A stretch of DNA of 49,139 nucleotides from Gammaproteobacteria bacterium (GTDB lineage Bacteria; Pseudomonadota; Gammaproteobacteria; Xanthomonadales; SZUA-36), in the NCBI GenBank assembly GCA_024275935.1, contig JAJRYF010000112.1:1-49139 (forward strand). Reading direction: 5' to 3'. The notes under the pieces are model-generated. The model saw only the letters and a program-made list of their open reading frames with translations. It did no database searches and was not told the origin of the DNA. The stretch's first letter is position 1. Every line of letters begins with the position of its first letter. The translations under genes and the position numbers were made by a program. Positions 1 through 8,663 of the stretch are shown piece after piece.

Positions 1-2
1 AC

Positions 3-1280
3 CACTCCCACAGTGCTTTTCAGGAGCAAACCGGGATGTAGGGCGCCATCATTATCGAACCGCGAGGTGGCGAGCATAGTCGTGTCGATCGCGACTACAT
101 AGTGCAGCTATCTGACTGGACCGATGAAGCACCTATGACGGTGTTCAAAAAACTGAAGAAACAAAGTGACTATTTCAACTTTAACGCACCCACCGCTGTG
201 GAGTTTTTCCGCGATGCTGCCGATATCGGGGTAGCTGCTGCATTCGGCAAACGCCGTATGTGGAACCAAATGCGCATGAGCCCGGCCGATTTGGCAGATG
301 TTTCCGCGTATACCTACACCTACCTTATGAATGGCAGTACCCCTGCCGCCAATTGGACCGGGCTATTTAATCCCGGCGAGCGAGTGCGTTTACGCTTCCT
401 CAGCAGCGGCACCCAAACTTTCTTTGATGTTCGCATTCCGGGTCTGGAAATGACCGTTGTGCATGTAGATGGCCAGGATATCGAGCCAGTAACCGTGGAT
501 GAATTCCGCTGTGGCCCGGGCGAGACTTACGATGTTATCGTTAGCCCTAAAGATGAAACCTATACTATTTTTGCTCAATCTCTTGGACGCACCGGTTACG
601 CCCGAGGCACTTTGGCAACTCGGCGTGGATTAAGTGCGCCAGTGCCAGCGGTGGATGAACCCGAGTGGCTAACCATGGCTGATATGATGGGCAGCATGGC
701 AGCAGGTGGCGCAATGGCTGGTATGGATCACAGCAAGATGAATATGGGCGCTAACAAAGTTCATGTGCGCCACGCCAGTACCGAATATGGCCCGAGCGTG
801 GATATGCGCGTGGATACACCGCGTACCAACCTCGATGATCCCGGTATTGGCCTGCGAAATAATGGCCGCCGGGTACTTACTTATGCCGATATTCATACTC
901 CGGGGCAAAACCCGGACCCACGCGAGCCAGCACGCGATATAGAATTGCATTTAACCGGCAATATGGAACGCTATACCTGGTCACTTGATGGCCTGGAGTT
1001 TGGCAAGTCTACCCCTGTGCATTTCCCCTATGGTGAACGCTTAAGGGTAATTTTGCACAATGACACCATGATGACCCACCCTATGCACCTGCATGGTATG
1101 TGGAGTGATGTAGAGTCTGCTGACGGCGAGTTTTTAGCACGGCGCCATACGGTATCGGTTCAACCGGCGCAGCGGGTTAGCTTCCTGGTCACCGCCGATG
1201 CCCTTGGGCGCTGGGCCTGGCACTGTCATTTGCTCTACCACATGGATGCGGGTATGTTCCGCGAGGTGGTAGTGGCATGA
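3..1280 (+). pseudogene. copA: Copper resistance multicopper oxidase CopA, 3' part, interrupted by in-frame TAG
   Basis: This is the C-terminal part of a CopA/PcoA-type periplasmic multicopper oxidase, which oxidises and sequesters Cu(I); the 5' part lies outside the window. Reading in frame from base 3 gives HSHSAFQEQTGM, then TAG at 39-41, then GAIIIEPRGGEHSR and the rest of the protein. CopA relatives have a tyrosine at the TAG position (typically TG-x-YG), so homology continues on both sides of the stop. The downstream part is intact: the Met-rich MDHSKMNMG segment, the HPMHLHG copper motif near 1077-1097 and the C-terminal HCHLLYHMDAGM motif with type 1 and type 3 ligands. A GTG at 102 could restart translation but would lose the first cupredoxin domain. 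The gene overlaps copB by ATGA. It is a nonsense pseudogene, a sequencing error, or (unlikely) amber readthrough. Confidence 0.9.
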
Positions 1281-2275
1281 GGCGGCAACAGCTAACATCT
1301 CTACTCGCCCTGACTTGGCTGATATTATTTGGAATCAGCGCTGTCGCCTGGGCTGATGCAGATAAACCTGAGCCAGAGATGGATCATAGCAAAATGCAGA
1401 TGGAGGCTGAAAGTTCCGATATGCAGGAGATGGATCACAGTCAAATGCAAATGGATGATGAGAGCCAGGATATGGCAACAATGGATCATAGCCAAATGCA
1501 GATGGGAGATGAAAACCCGGAGATGCAGGAAATGAGTCAGGGTTCTATGCAGGGTGGCCCAGCCCCCGACAATGCCCGCGACCCACACGCCTATTCTGGT
1601 GGCTATACCATTGGCACCAAAGAGCAAAGGCTGGTGCTGGCTGATGAATATAATTTCAATTTATTCTTGGTCGACCGACTTGAGGTGGCAAATGGTTCTG
1701 GTAACAACTCGATAAACTATGGCCTACAAGCCTGGTTTGGGCGTGACTATAACCGCCTGGTATTGAAGGCTGAGGGCAGTGTTGCGTCTGGTTCATTGGA
1801 AGAAGCCAGTACCGAATTGCTCTGGGGCCGTGCCCTGTCAACCTTCTGGGACACTCAGCTCGGCATTCGTTACGACAATGGTGAAGGCCCAAACCGTAGC
1901 TGGCTAGCTTTTGGGGTTCAGGGGTTAGCACCATACTGGTTTGAATTAAATATTACCGGGTATGTAGGCCAACAGGGGCGAATTGCTCTTGGCATGGAGG
2001 CTGAATATGAAATCATAATCACCCAAAAACTCATCCTGCAACCACGCATCGAAACCACATTTTACGGTAAAGACGACCCCAGTCTTGGGATTGGCTCTGG
2101 CCTGGCAGAGGCTTCAGCCGGAATCCGCCTGCGCTATGAGATCCGGCGCGAGTTTGCCCCCTATATAGGGCTTGAGTGGGCCGGAAAATTTGGCAAAACT
2201 GCTGACCTGGCACGCGCCGCAGGCCAGGATACAAAGGATACGCGGGTTGTCGCTGGGTTGCGTTTCTGGTTCTAA
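1277..2275 (+). CDS. copB: Copper resistance outer membrane protein CopB
   Basis: CopB/PcoB family outer-membrane protein, 332 aa, acting with CopA in periplasmic copper detoxification. An N-terminal signal peptide (hydrophobic residues 6-26, cleavage near AWA-DA) is followed by a methionine- and histidine-rich region at about residues 34-95 with three copies of a MDHS(K/Q)MQM motif, which probably bind Cu(I). The remainder (residues 105-332) is the CopB beta-barrel, beginning DPHAYSGGY and ending in an aromatic residue (RFWF), as outer-membrane barrels do. The ATG overlaps the copA stop (ATGA), so the pair is translationally coupled. No metal-responsive operator is visible because the promoter lies left of the window. 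Confidence 0.93.
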   Translation: MRRQQLTSLLALTWLILFGISAVAWADADKPEPEMDHSKMQMEAESSDMQEMDHSQMQMDDESQDMATMDHSQMQMGDENPEMQEMSQGSMQGGPAPDNARDPHAYSGGYTIGTKEQRLVLADEYNFNLFLVDRLEVANGSGNNSINYGLQAWFGRDYNRLVLKAEGSVASGSLEEASTELLWGRALSTFWDTQLGIRYDNGEGPNRSWLAFGVQGLAPYWFELNITGYVGQQGRIALGMEAEYEIIITQKLILQPRIETTFYGKDDPSLGIGSGLAEASAGIRLRYEIRREFAPYIGLEWAGKFGKTADLARAAGQDTKDTRVVAGLRFWF

Positions 2276-2293
2276 ACTGTGGGAAGAAACATT

Positions 2294-2830
2294 ATGCATA
2301 CCGCGATATTAGAATTCTGGTTTGAAGAACTAGAGCCGTCCCAGTGGTGGTTGCGTGATAATGCCTTAGATAAAACCATAATTAAACGGTTTTCCGCTAT
2401 TCACGCTCAAGCCGCCCAATGTGAATTGTTTAGCTGGCGAGAAACTGCCAAAGGCAGGCTAGCAGAAATCATTGTGCTCGATCAATTCTCCAGAAATATG
2501 TTCCGTGGCTCAGCCCGGTCTTTTGCTAGCGATCCACTAGCTTTGGCGTTATCCCAAGAGGCTATATCAGTGGCTGCGGATAAAGAGCTTACTGCTATTG
2601 AGCGGAGCTTTCTCTATTTGCCTTTTATGCACAGCGAATCATTGGAAATTCACGCGGTAGCGGTACAGCTTTACAAAGAAAATGGTATTCAGGGCAACTA
2701 TGACTTTGAGCTGAAACACAAAGTTATTATCGAGCAATTTGGCCGCTACCCACATAGAAACGAGGTTTTAGGTAGAATCTCTAGCGCAGCTGAAATAGCG
2801 TTTTTGAAGCAACCTGGTTCTGGGTTTTAA
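2294..2830 (+). CDS. DUF924 family protein
   Basis: A 178-aa cytosolic protein of the DUF924 family, whose biochemical role is not established. The family hallmarks are visible: ILEFWFEE at the start, the WW pair (SQWWLRD), GRLAEIIVLDQFSRNMFRG in the middle, FLYLPFMHSE, and the C-terminal KHKVIIEQFGRYPHRNEVLGR. The ATG at 2294 is preferred over an in-frame GTG at 2279 because a purine-rich ribosome binding site (GGGAAGAA, 2281-2288) precedes it. It begins 18 bases after copB and may be read from the cop transcript, but the family is not a known copper gene. Confidence 0.88.
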   Translation: MHTAILEFWFEELEPSQWWLRDNALDKTIIKRFSAIHAQAAQCELFSWRETAKGRLAEIIVLDQFSRNMFRGSARSFASDPLALALSQEAISVAADKELTAIERSFLYLPFMHSESLEIHAVAVQLYKENGIQGNYDFELKHKVIIEQFGRYPHRNEVLGRISSAAEIAFLKQPGSGF

Positions 2831-2991
2831 TTAAAGTTTCCCAATAAGCCTGCCCGCTTGGGTTAAATCTTATTTATGCAAGCGCGTTGCTGTTTAATTA
2901 TAATGATTAGTTCCCAGCAAAATCGACAGTCAGGGCAATTCATGCCTAATAAGTTTATTATATATTTCATATCTCATGCTTACAAAAAACC

Positions 2992-3822
2992 ATGACCGCT
3001 CAACGATATAGAAAGCCTTTAATAAAGCTCATTGTGATTGTTTTTGCAATCAATTTCACTGCCCATACTGCCTTGGCCCAAGATGCCGACAGTGCAGAAG
3101 ATCTGGCCAAAAAACTATCCAACCCCATAGCCTCGCTTATTAGCGTGCCATTTCAGCTCAATTATGACTCTAATATTGGCACCGATGAGGAAGGTGATAA
3201 ATTTGTATTAAATATGCAGCCGGTGATTCCAATTTCATTAAATGATGACTGGAATATGATTTCCAGAACCATCTTGCCGCTGGTCTCACAGGATGCAATA
3301 TTCGCCGGTGCGGGCAGCCAAGCAGGCCTGGGGGATATTGTCCAAAGTATATTTTTCTCTCCCAAAAAACCTACCAATAGCGGCTGGATATGGGGTGCAG
3401 GGCCGGTCTTCATTATACCCACCGCAACCGATGATTTGCTTGGTGCAGATAAATGGGGAGTAGGACCGACAGGGGTTGCGCTAAAACAAAACGGCCCATG
3501 GACTTACGGTGCTCTGGCCAACCATATCTGGTCGGTAGCAGGCAATAGTCAACGCCAGGATATCAACGCTACATTCCTACAGCCGTTCGTGTCTTATACA
3601 ACCCCGAAAGCTGTTACCTTCGCCTTCAATAGTGAGGCTACCTATGATTGGGAGTCTGAGCAATGGGCGGTACCATTTAATTTAACCGCCACAAAAGTGA
3701 CTAAAATCGGTAACCAGCTTGTTAGTGTAGGTGGTGGCGTACGCTATTGGGCTGAAAGCACCGATACGGGCCCAGAAGGGTTTGGAGTAAGGCTTATGAT
3801 TACCTTGCTTTATCCTAAGTAG
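2992..3822 (+). CDS. Putative outer-membrane transporter-like beta-barrel protein
   Basis: A 276-aa exported protein with a signal peptide (hydrophobic residues 9-29, cleavage near ALA-QD). The mature part looks like the 'transporter' barrel family related to MetA-pathway proteins of phenol degradation: NPIASLISVPFQLNYD early on, LGDIVQSIFFSPKK, GPVFIIPTATD, GPTGVALKQNGPW and a C-terminal GGGVRYWAES strand. The function of this family is not firmly known; a role in outer-membrane passage of small hydrophobic compounds is inference. It stands alone between a 160-bp gap and the toxin-antitoxin pair. Confidence 0.75.
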   Translation: MTAQRYRKPLIKLIVIVFAINFTAHTALAQDADSAEDLAKKLSNPIASLISVPFQLNYDSNIGTDEEGDKFVLNMQPVIPISLNDDWNMISRTILPLVSQDAIFAGAGSQAGLGDIVQSIFFSPKKPTNSGWIWGAGPVFIIPTATDDLLGADKWGVGPTGVALKQNGPWTYGALANHIWSVAGNSQRQDINATFLQPFVSYTTPKAVTFAFNSEATYDWESEQWAVPFNLTATKVTKIGNQLVSVGGGVRYWAESTDTGPEGFGVRLMITLLYPK

Positions 3823-3898
3823 GCGCTTGCTTTACCGGTCTTCTTAGGAAAGCACTAGCAGCAATAATGTTGTTACTACTGGGGGTTCAAGGCTTGAA

Positions 3899-3926
3899 TT
3901 GACTTTCAAGCCAATAATGATATTAT
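3899..3926 (+). promoter_or_regulatory. Promoter of the toxin-antitoxin operon
   Basis: A -35 element TTGACT (3899-3904), a 16-bp spacer and a -10 element TATTAT (3921-3926) lie 42 bp upstream of the antitoxin start. The -10 is embedded in the inverted repeat described next. Confidence 0.7.
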
Positions 3927-3935
3927 TGATATCAA
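3912..3935. promoter_or_regulatory. Probable autoregulatory operator of the toxin-antitoxin pair
   Basis: A perfect 7-bp inverted repeat, CAATAAT-GAT-ATTATTG (3912-3928), covers the -10 hexamer and is followed by an overlapping 10-bp palindrome, TTGATATCAA (3926-3935). A second TATCAA follows at 3939-3944. Ribbon-helix-helix antitoxins of the FitA/VapB kind bind such repeats with their toxin and repress their own promoter; binding here is inferred from position. Confidence 0.6.
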
Positions 3936-3967
3936 ATATATCAACAAATATCTAAATGGTGGTAGAA

Positions 3968-4207
3968 ATGCCTGGCAGCTTGCATGTGCGAAACCTCGAT
4001 GATGATTTGATTGCCCGGCTTAAACGCAGGGCTGGGCGGCATGGGCGTTCAGCGGAAGCCGAACACCGCATTATTCTGGCACAAGCTCTCGCCGGTGAAG
4101 AGGGTACGGATTTTCTTGCGCTGGCAGCGGAGTTGCGCGCCCTCACCAAAGGCCGTAAACACACGCCTTCGCAGACGCTAATGCGCGAAGGGCGTGATGA
4201 ACGATGA
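3968..4207 (+). CDS. FitA-like ribbon-helix-helix antitoxin
   Basis: A 79-aa small basic protein with an N-terminal ribbon-helix-helix fold: a beta strand (SLHVRNLDDD), then helices containing LIARLKRRAGRHGRSAEAEHRIILAQAL, the pattern of FitA/StbC plasmid-stability-type antitoxins. The C-terminal tail would wrap the toxin. The start at 3968 is preferred to an in-frame ATG at 3956 because GGTGG at 3957-3961 is well placed as a ribosome binding site and the family protein begins there. It overlaps the downstream PIN toxin by ATGA, the usual arrangement. It should bind and neutralise the toxin and repress the operon. Confidence 0.88.
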   Translation: MPGSLHVRNLDDDLIARLKRRAGRHGRSAEAEHRIILAQALAGEEGTDFLALAAELRALTKGRKHTPSQTLMREGRDER

Positions 4208-4650
4208 CCGCTTGTATCATAGATGCTAGCGTTGCAATTAAATGGGTCGTTGCAGAGGATGGCTCCACTGAAGCAGTTACCGTGTTGAAACGGGGTGGCT
4301 TAATTGCGCCGGGTTTGATTATATCGGAATGCGCTAATATCTTATGGAAGAAACAACGCCGGGGCGAGCTCACCAAGGATGAGGCTCTTATGGCTGCGCG
4401 CCTTTTAGAGCAGGCTGAGTTGGAGCTTGTCCCAACACGAACACTACTGGCCAGCGCAACGGCATTGGCGATCGAGATTGATCACCCTGCCTATGACTGT
4501 TTGTATCTGGCGCTAGCTCTTGAACGAGGCCGACATTTTATCACTGCAGATGAAAGATTGATTAGAAAACTGGCACAGCAAAAATCAAAACGGCTGTCTG
4601 GACTGGCTTTGTCGTTAACCGAATTTGCAAATCAAAAGGAGCCGCTGTGA
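4204..4650 (+). CDS. PIN-domain ribonuclease toxin (VapC/FitB-like)
   Basis: A 148-aa PIN domain protein. The acidic residues expected to hold Mg2+ are visible: D7 in IIDASVAIKW, the glutamate in IISECANILWK, D98 in AYDCLYLALAL and the aspartate of FITADERLIRKL. PIN toxins of TA pairs cleave RNA, often initiator tRNA or rRNA, and stop growth. The start overlaps the antitoxin stop by ATGA. All catalytic residues seem present, so the toxin is probably active. Confidence 0.9.
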   Translation: MTACIIDASVAIKWVVAEDGSTEAVTVLKRGGLIAPGLIISECANILWKKQRRGELTKDEALMAARLLEQAELELVPTRTLLASATALAIEIDHPAYDCLYLALALERGRHFITADERLIRKLAQQKSKRLSGLALSLTEFANQKEPL

Positions 4651-4717
4651 TAAGGCCAAAACTGATACACAATCGAGGCTGTGGTTTTCACCGCTGTTGT
4701 TTATGAGGATAGTTTAT

Positions 4718-5851
4718 ATGCCCAAGCTGCGTACCAGTTTGATAATTCTTTTCTTGATATCGCTTAGCGCATGTAATCTGAGAGCCGTTAATCAACCGGC
4801 TATTACAGCTACGAACATCCAAAACTTCGCAACTGGATGGAACACTATTGATGCCGCTGGGTCCACCATATGCTCAGATGGTAGCCCCTACAAGTTTTTC
4901 TTTCGACCTGGCGCGACTGCAAAGCTTATGCTGTATTTTCAAGGTGGCGGCGCGTGCTGGTCAGGGAAGACCTGTGACCCTGACCTGGGTCCTAGTTATA
5001 AAATCAATCTAGATAAAGTTAAGCCTGATTTATACAGTGGAGTGCTTGATTTCAGCAACCCTGAGAATCCACTGCGTGATTACAGTGTGGTGTTTGTTCC
5101 CTATTGCAGTGCTGATGTACATATAGGGGATGCGGTTGCTAACTATGAAGCACCAACAGGCCCCGACCACCAAGGCCACCGCGTACGGATTGAGCACCGG
5201 GGCTATATAAATTCTGCCGCAGCTATGGATTGGGTCTTTACGCACTTCCACCAACCGGAAAACATCTTTGTTACCGGCTCTAGTGCGGGCGCTATTCCAT
5301 CCCCTTACTATGCGATGCTGGTCGCTGATCATTATGCTAATACCAGGGTAACTCAGTTAGGTGATGGCGCTGGTGGGTATCGAATAAATGATGATAATAT
5401 TCAGCCGCATAAGCCCTGGGGCACCTTAAAGCGTTTATTAGAAGTGCCTGAACTTGCAGATTTGGAATCACGGCCATTCGGGTTTGAAGACTTATACATA
5501 GCAGCAGCACAACGCTACCCTAAAATGCAACTTGCTCAATACGATACTGCCGAGGACAAGGTACAAAAGCTTTTTCTAAACTATCTGGGCATAGATAACT
5601 CAACACTACTCCCGCTATTATTGGCTAATCATGCGGATATCCGTAGCGATGCTAGCAACTTTAATACCTATATCGCCGGGGGTGACTTACACACCATTCT
5701 GCTTAGACCTGAGTTTTACAGCTACCATGTCAATGGCCTGCGGGTGCGCGACTGGGTAGCCAATCTGGTTAATGATATTGAGGTTACTGATGTACAGTGC
5801 AAGTTGTGTGATACTGCTGAAACCTTAGCTGTTGATGAGACGAGGAATTAA
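4718..5851 (+). CDS. Pectinacetylesterase-family lipoprotein
   Basis: A 377-aa secreted protein of the pectinacetylesterase (PAE) family. From the ATG at 4718, with GAGGAT at 4706-4711 as ribosome binding site, the N-terminus is a lipoprotein signal (hydrophobic stretch ending in lipobox LSAC). The catalytic domain shows the family pattern: ICSDGSPYKFFFRPG, LMLYFQGGGACWSG (oxyanion region), VFVPYCSADVHIGD, and the nucleophile elbow FVTGSSAGAI. Late Asp and His candidates lie in IAGGDLHTIL. Substrate is unknown; a homologue in a marine bacterium need not act on pectin. In-frame codons upstream of 4718 overlap the toxin gene and would spoil the lipoprotein signal. Confidence 0.78.
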   Translation: MPKLRTSLIILFLISLSACNLRAVNQPAITATNIQNFATGWNTIDAAGSTICSDGSPYKFFFRPGATAKLMLYFQGGGACWSGKTCDPDLGPSYKINLDKVKPDLYSGVLDFSNPENPLRDYSVVFVPYCSADVHIGDAVANYEAPTGPDHQGHRVRIEHRGYINSAAAMDWVFTHFHQPENIFVTGSSAGAIPSPYYAMLVADHYANTRVTQLGDGAGGYRINDDNIQPHKPWGTLKRLLEVPELADLESRPFGFEDLYIAAAQRYPKMQLAQYDTAEDKVQKLFLNYLGIDNSTLLPLLLANHADIRSDASNFNTYIAGGDLHTILLRPEFYSYHVNGLRVRDWVANLVNDIEVTDVQCKLCDTAETLAVDETRN

Positions 5852-5898
5852 AGCTCTCCATAGAGCCCACACGAACTTACTCGAGGCTCTCTCACGCC

Positions 5899-6348
5899 TC
5901 ATTCACAAGCCATCTTTGCCAAGTCCTCGCACAGCTCTTCAGCTGCTTCGTTAGAATCTCCGCTCATACAAAAATCAAGCCTCATTAGCCGCTGCTCTTC
6001 GCCAGGGGAAGAACCTTCTACAACCGGTTGCCACCGCACCTTCCTCATTACTTTACGCACGGAGCGCGCAGCCCGGCCTGCAGGCACTGTATTGACGACC
6101 TCTGTTTTTTTGGTGCGACCAGAGTCACTAACAACAAAAGAAATGACCGCACAGCCAATAAATTTGCCAACAGCAAGGTCTTCTGGAAAAACTGGCTTGG
6201 AATTTTCTGCAAACTTCCACAAAGCACCCTCTGCCGGCTTAATATCTTTAGTCTCAAGCACTAAAAATATGGACTTGCTATGTGCATTAGCGGTTTGATA
6301 AAACGCAACCAAGATTATTAAAACTGCTACCAAAATTACTGTTTTCAT
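5899..6348 (-). CDS. Small exported protein with TonB C-terminal-like domain
   Basis: A 149-aa protein with a signal peptide (residues 1-22, cleavage near ANA-HS). The body (residues 60-130) resembles the TonB C-terminal fold: a GCAVISFVVSDSGRTKKTEVVNTVP strand pair, a helix with AARSVRKVMRKVRWQPVVEG, and a final strand MRLDFCM. Such stand-alone domains occur as periplasmic proteins of unknown role. It lacks the Pro-rich linker of real TonB. Several cysteines (GCAV, FCMS, ELCED, MACE) could form disulfides. A ribosome binding site AAGGAA precedes the ATG. It lies 50 bp downstream of the peptidase remnant on the same strand. Confidence 0.6.
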   Translation of the reverse strand: MKTVILVAVLIILVAFYQTANAHSKSIFLVLETKDIKPAEGALWKFAENSKPVFPEDLAVGKFIGCAVISFVVSDSGRTKKTEVVNTVPAGRAARSVRKVMRKVRWQPVVEGSSPGEEQRLMRLDFCMSGDSNEAAEELCEDLAKMACE

Positions 6349-6398
6349 GTGAATTCCTTCAAGTTAAGCAATGCCAGGCCCTAGAGGTTTCTCAACCC

Positions 6399-8033
6399 CT
6401 ACTTTAACCGCTCCAATAGATAACTATATATCAAAGCGTTTACATAAGCCGATTGTTTTTTGTTACTAGCTCCGGCATGGCCACCTTCGGTATTTTCATA
6501 ATAGTAAACCGGTTTGCCCATAGCCTCCATTTTTGCCACCATCTTCCTGGCGTGTCCAGGGTGAACGCGGTCGTCGCGAGTTGAGGTGGTAAAAAATACC
6601 TGCGGATAGTCCTGCTTATCATCCAGGTTATGGTAGGGCGAATACTCACGAATATACTCCCATTGCTCCGGAATATCAGGGTCGCCAAATTCGGCCATCC
6701 AACTGGCGCCGGCCAGCAGTTTATTATAGCGCTGCATATCCAGCAAAGGTACTTGGCAAACCACCGCATTGAATAAATCTGGTCGCTGGGTCAGCATAAC
6801 CCCCACCAACAAACCACCGTTGCTACCGCCCCGAATTCCCAGGTGCTCTGGTGAGGTGACCTTGTATTTAATCAAGTCCTCGGCCACCGCAATAAAGTCA
6901 TCATAGGCGCTCTGGCGTTTCTCTTTCAACGCGGCCAGGTGCCAAGATGGACCGAACTCACCGCCACCCCGGATATTGGCAAGCACATATACCCCACCCT
7001 GATCCAACCAGCTCAAGCCGATGGTGGGTGAGTATGACGGCTTAAGTGAAACCTGAAAGCCGCCATAGCCGTATTGCAAAACGGGATTTGTACCATCCAT
7101 TTTTAGGTCTTTTCGGGCGACCATAAAGTAAGGCACCAAAGTACCGTCTTTTGAGCGTGCGGCGTGTTGACTAACGATATAAGGAGAGGCATCAAAAAAG
7201 GCCGGAAGCGCCTGAGTTTTCTCGCTTTCCATATCTCCGTTCAAAAAATACAGCGTACTTGGGGTGAGAAAGCCAGTATAGGAATAAAACATCTGATTAT
7301 CGGTGTCGCTGCTGGCAATAACTGAAATATTGCCAAGTTTAGGAGTATCAATGGCCTGATTTTGCCATTTACCGTCCACAAGTTGGTAGGCAAGCAACTG
7401 ACTATGAACATTATCCAGCATATTGGCAATTAAATAATCACGGCTGGTGCTAATGCTACCTATCGAGCTACGCTCACTTGGCTCAATTACAATACTGAAA
7501 TCCCGCGCTCCATTCAGAAAACGCTCAAAATCAATACTCACCAAGCTGCCTTGCGGATAAGTATTGCCAGCTATTGCCCAGTCTGTTTTCAGGCTGACCA
7601 ACAGTTGTCCCTTGAAGATGGTACTAATACTCGCATCAGCAGGAATTTCGATTGGGATCAGTTTACCGTCCTTATAGTAGTATTTATTGCTGGTGTAAAA
7701 AGAAGTGGCTTGCTGAATGTAAGGGTAATTACCCTCCGGGGTAAAATAAACCCCCGCCCAAACGCCAACATCACTACTCTCACCCTCAAAGACCGTAACT
7801 GCCGAATCAAGTGGTGTGCCTCGCTGCCACAGTTTTGTGAGTCGCGGATACCCAGACTCGGTCATGCTGCCTGCACCAAAATCAGTGCCAATAAATACCT
7901 GATCTTTATCTATCCAGGAAATGCTGCCTTTGGATTCTGGGAGAGCAAATCCGTCTTTAACAAACTGCTTGCTCTGCATATCAAACTCCCTTCGCACTGA
8001 AGCATCTGCGCCACCACGCGAGAGCGTGGCGAA
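6399..8033 (-). pseudogene. Prolyl oligopeptidase family (S9A) serine peptidase, 5'-truncated
   Basis: The C-terminal three quarters of a prolyl-oligopeptidase-type enzyme. The catalytic alpha/beta-hydrolase domain is complete: nucleophile in GIRGGSNGGLLVG, aspartate in STRDDRVHPGHARKM, histidine in EGGHAGAS. A large part of the propeller is present. However, the family-like sequence FATLSRGGADAS continues upstream of the first possible start (GTG at 7997), until an in-frame TAG at 8034-8036. About 130-170 N-terminal residues usual for this family are absent, and a different gene starts on the other strand at 8091. A 5' deletion is the simplest reading. A shortened product from GTG 7997 or ATG 7979 is possible but would lack part of the propeller. 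Confidence 0.82.
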
Positions 8034-8090
8034 CTATACTGATAGCTGAAATCTGGTATTCTTAAGCCCTTAAAAGGAAATCCTGATTAT

Positions 8091-8639
8091 ATGCCACAGT
8101 TAAGCAAACAGGCTCTTGAGGCCGGAATAGATGAAATCCTTCAAGCACCAAAAGACGCTGGGGTTTTACACCTGATTGTACGCCGCCCGGAAACTGATGA
8201 ACGGGAAGTCTTGCAGCAAGGCTGCCTAAGTTTAAGTGCAGGGCTGGTGGGTGATAACTGGGCAAGGCGCGGCTGCAAGCATACCGCCGATGGTTCTGCT
8301 GACCCTGAAATGCAACTTAATATAATGAACTCACGAGTTACTGCTTTAGTGGCACAAAAGCCAGAATTATGGCCCCTGGCTGGAGATCAGCTATACTTGG
8401 ATATGGATCTTAGCACTGAAAACCTGCCCCACGGCAGCCAGATTTCTATAGGCACTGCAATTATTGAAGTTACTCCGCCGCCGCACACTGGCTGCAAGAA
8501 GTTCGTGGCCAGGTTTGGGCTGGAGGCGATGAAATTTGTAAATTCCGGATTTGGCAAGAAACAAAACTTCCGAGGAATAAATGCCAAGGTTATCCAGCCT
8601 GGAGAGATCAAGGTTGGCGATATTGCGACAAAACTATAG
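8091..8639 (+). CDS. MOSC domain protein
   Basis: A 182-aa protein with a MOSC (molybdenum cofactor sulfurase C-terminal) fold. It shows the N-terminal LIVRRPETDEREVL strand, LVGDNWARRG, MQLNIMNSRV, LAGDQLYLDMDLSTENLP, and a C-terminal PPHTGCKKFVARFG segment with the conserved cysteine used for sulfur or cofactor binding. Stand-alone MOSC proteins act in sulfur transfer or N-hydroxylated compound reduction; the substrate here is unknown. AAGGAA precedes the ATG. It is followed by the ICMT-like gene on the same strand. Confidence 0.85.
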   Translation: MPQLSKQALEAGIDEILQAPKDAGVLHLIVRRPETDEREVLQQGCLSLSAGLVGDNWARRGCKHTADGSADPEMQLNIMNSRVTALVAQKPELWPLAGDQLYLDMDLSTENLPHGSQISIGTAIIEVTPPPHTGCKKFVARFGLEAMKFVNSGFGKKQNFRGINAKVIQPGEIKVGDIATKL

Positions 8640-8663
8640 TTGTTTAAGAAGCGAGCAAACAGC

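Noticed and set aside
1325-1627. Histidine-rich minus-strand frame opposite copB
   Set aside because: It is the mirror of the Met/His repeat coding region of copB and has no independent start signals.
3926-3935. TTGATATCAA as an FNR site
   Set aside because: The half-sites touch without the required 4-bp spacer; it fits the toxin-antitoxin operator better.
8034-8090. A frameshifted N-terminal remnant of the prolyl oligopeptidase
   Set aside because: The other two minus-strand frames show no convincing continuation of the family, so a deletion is preferred to a frameshift.
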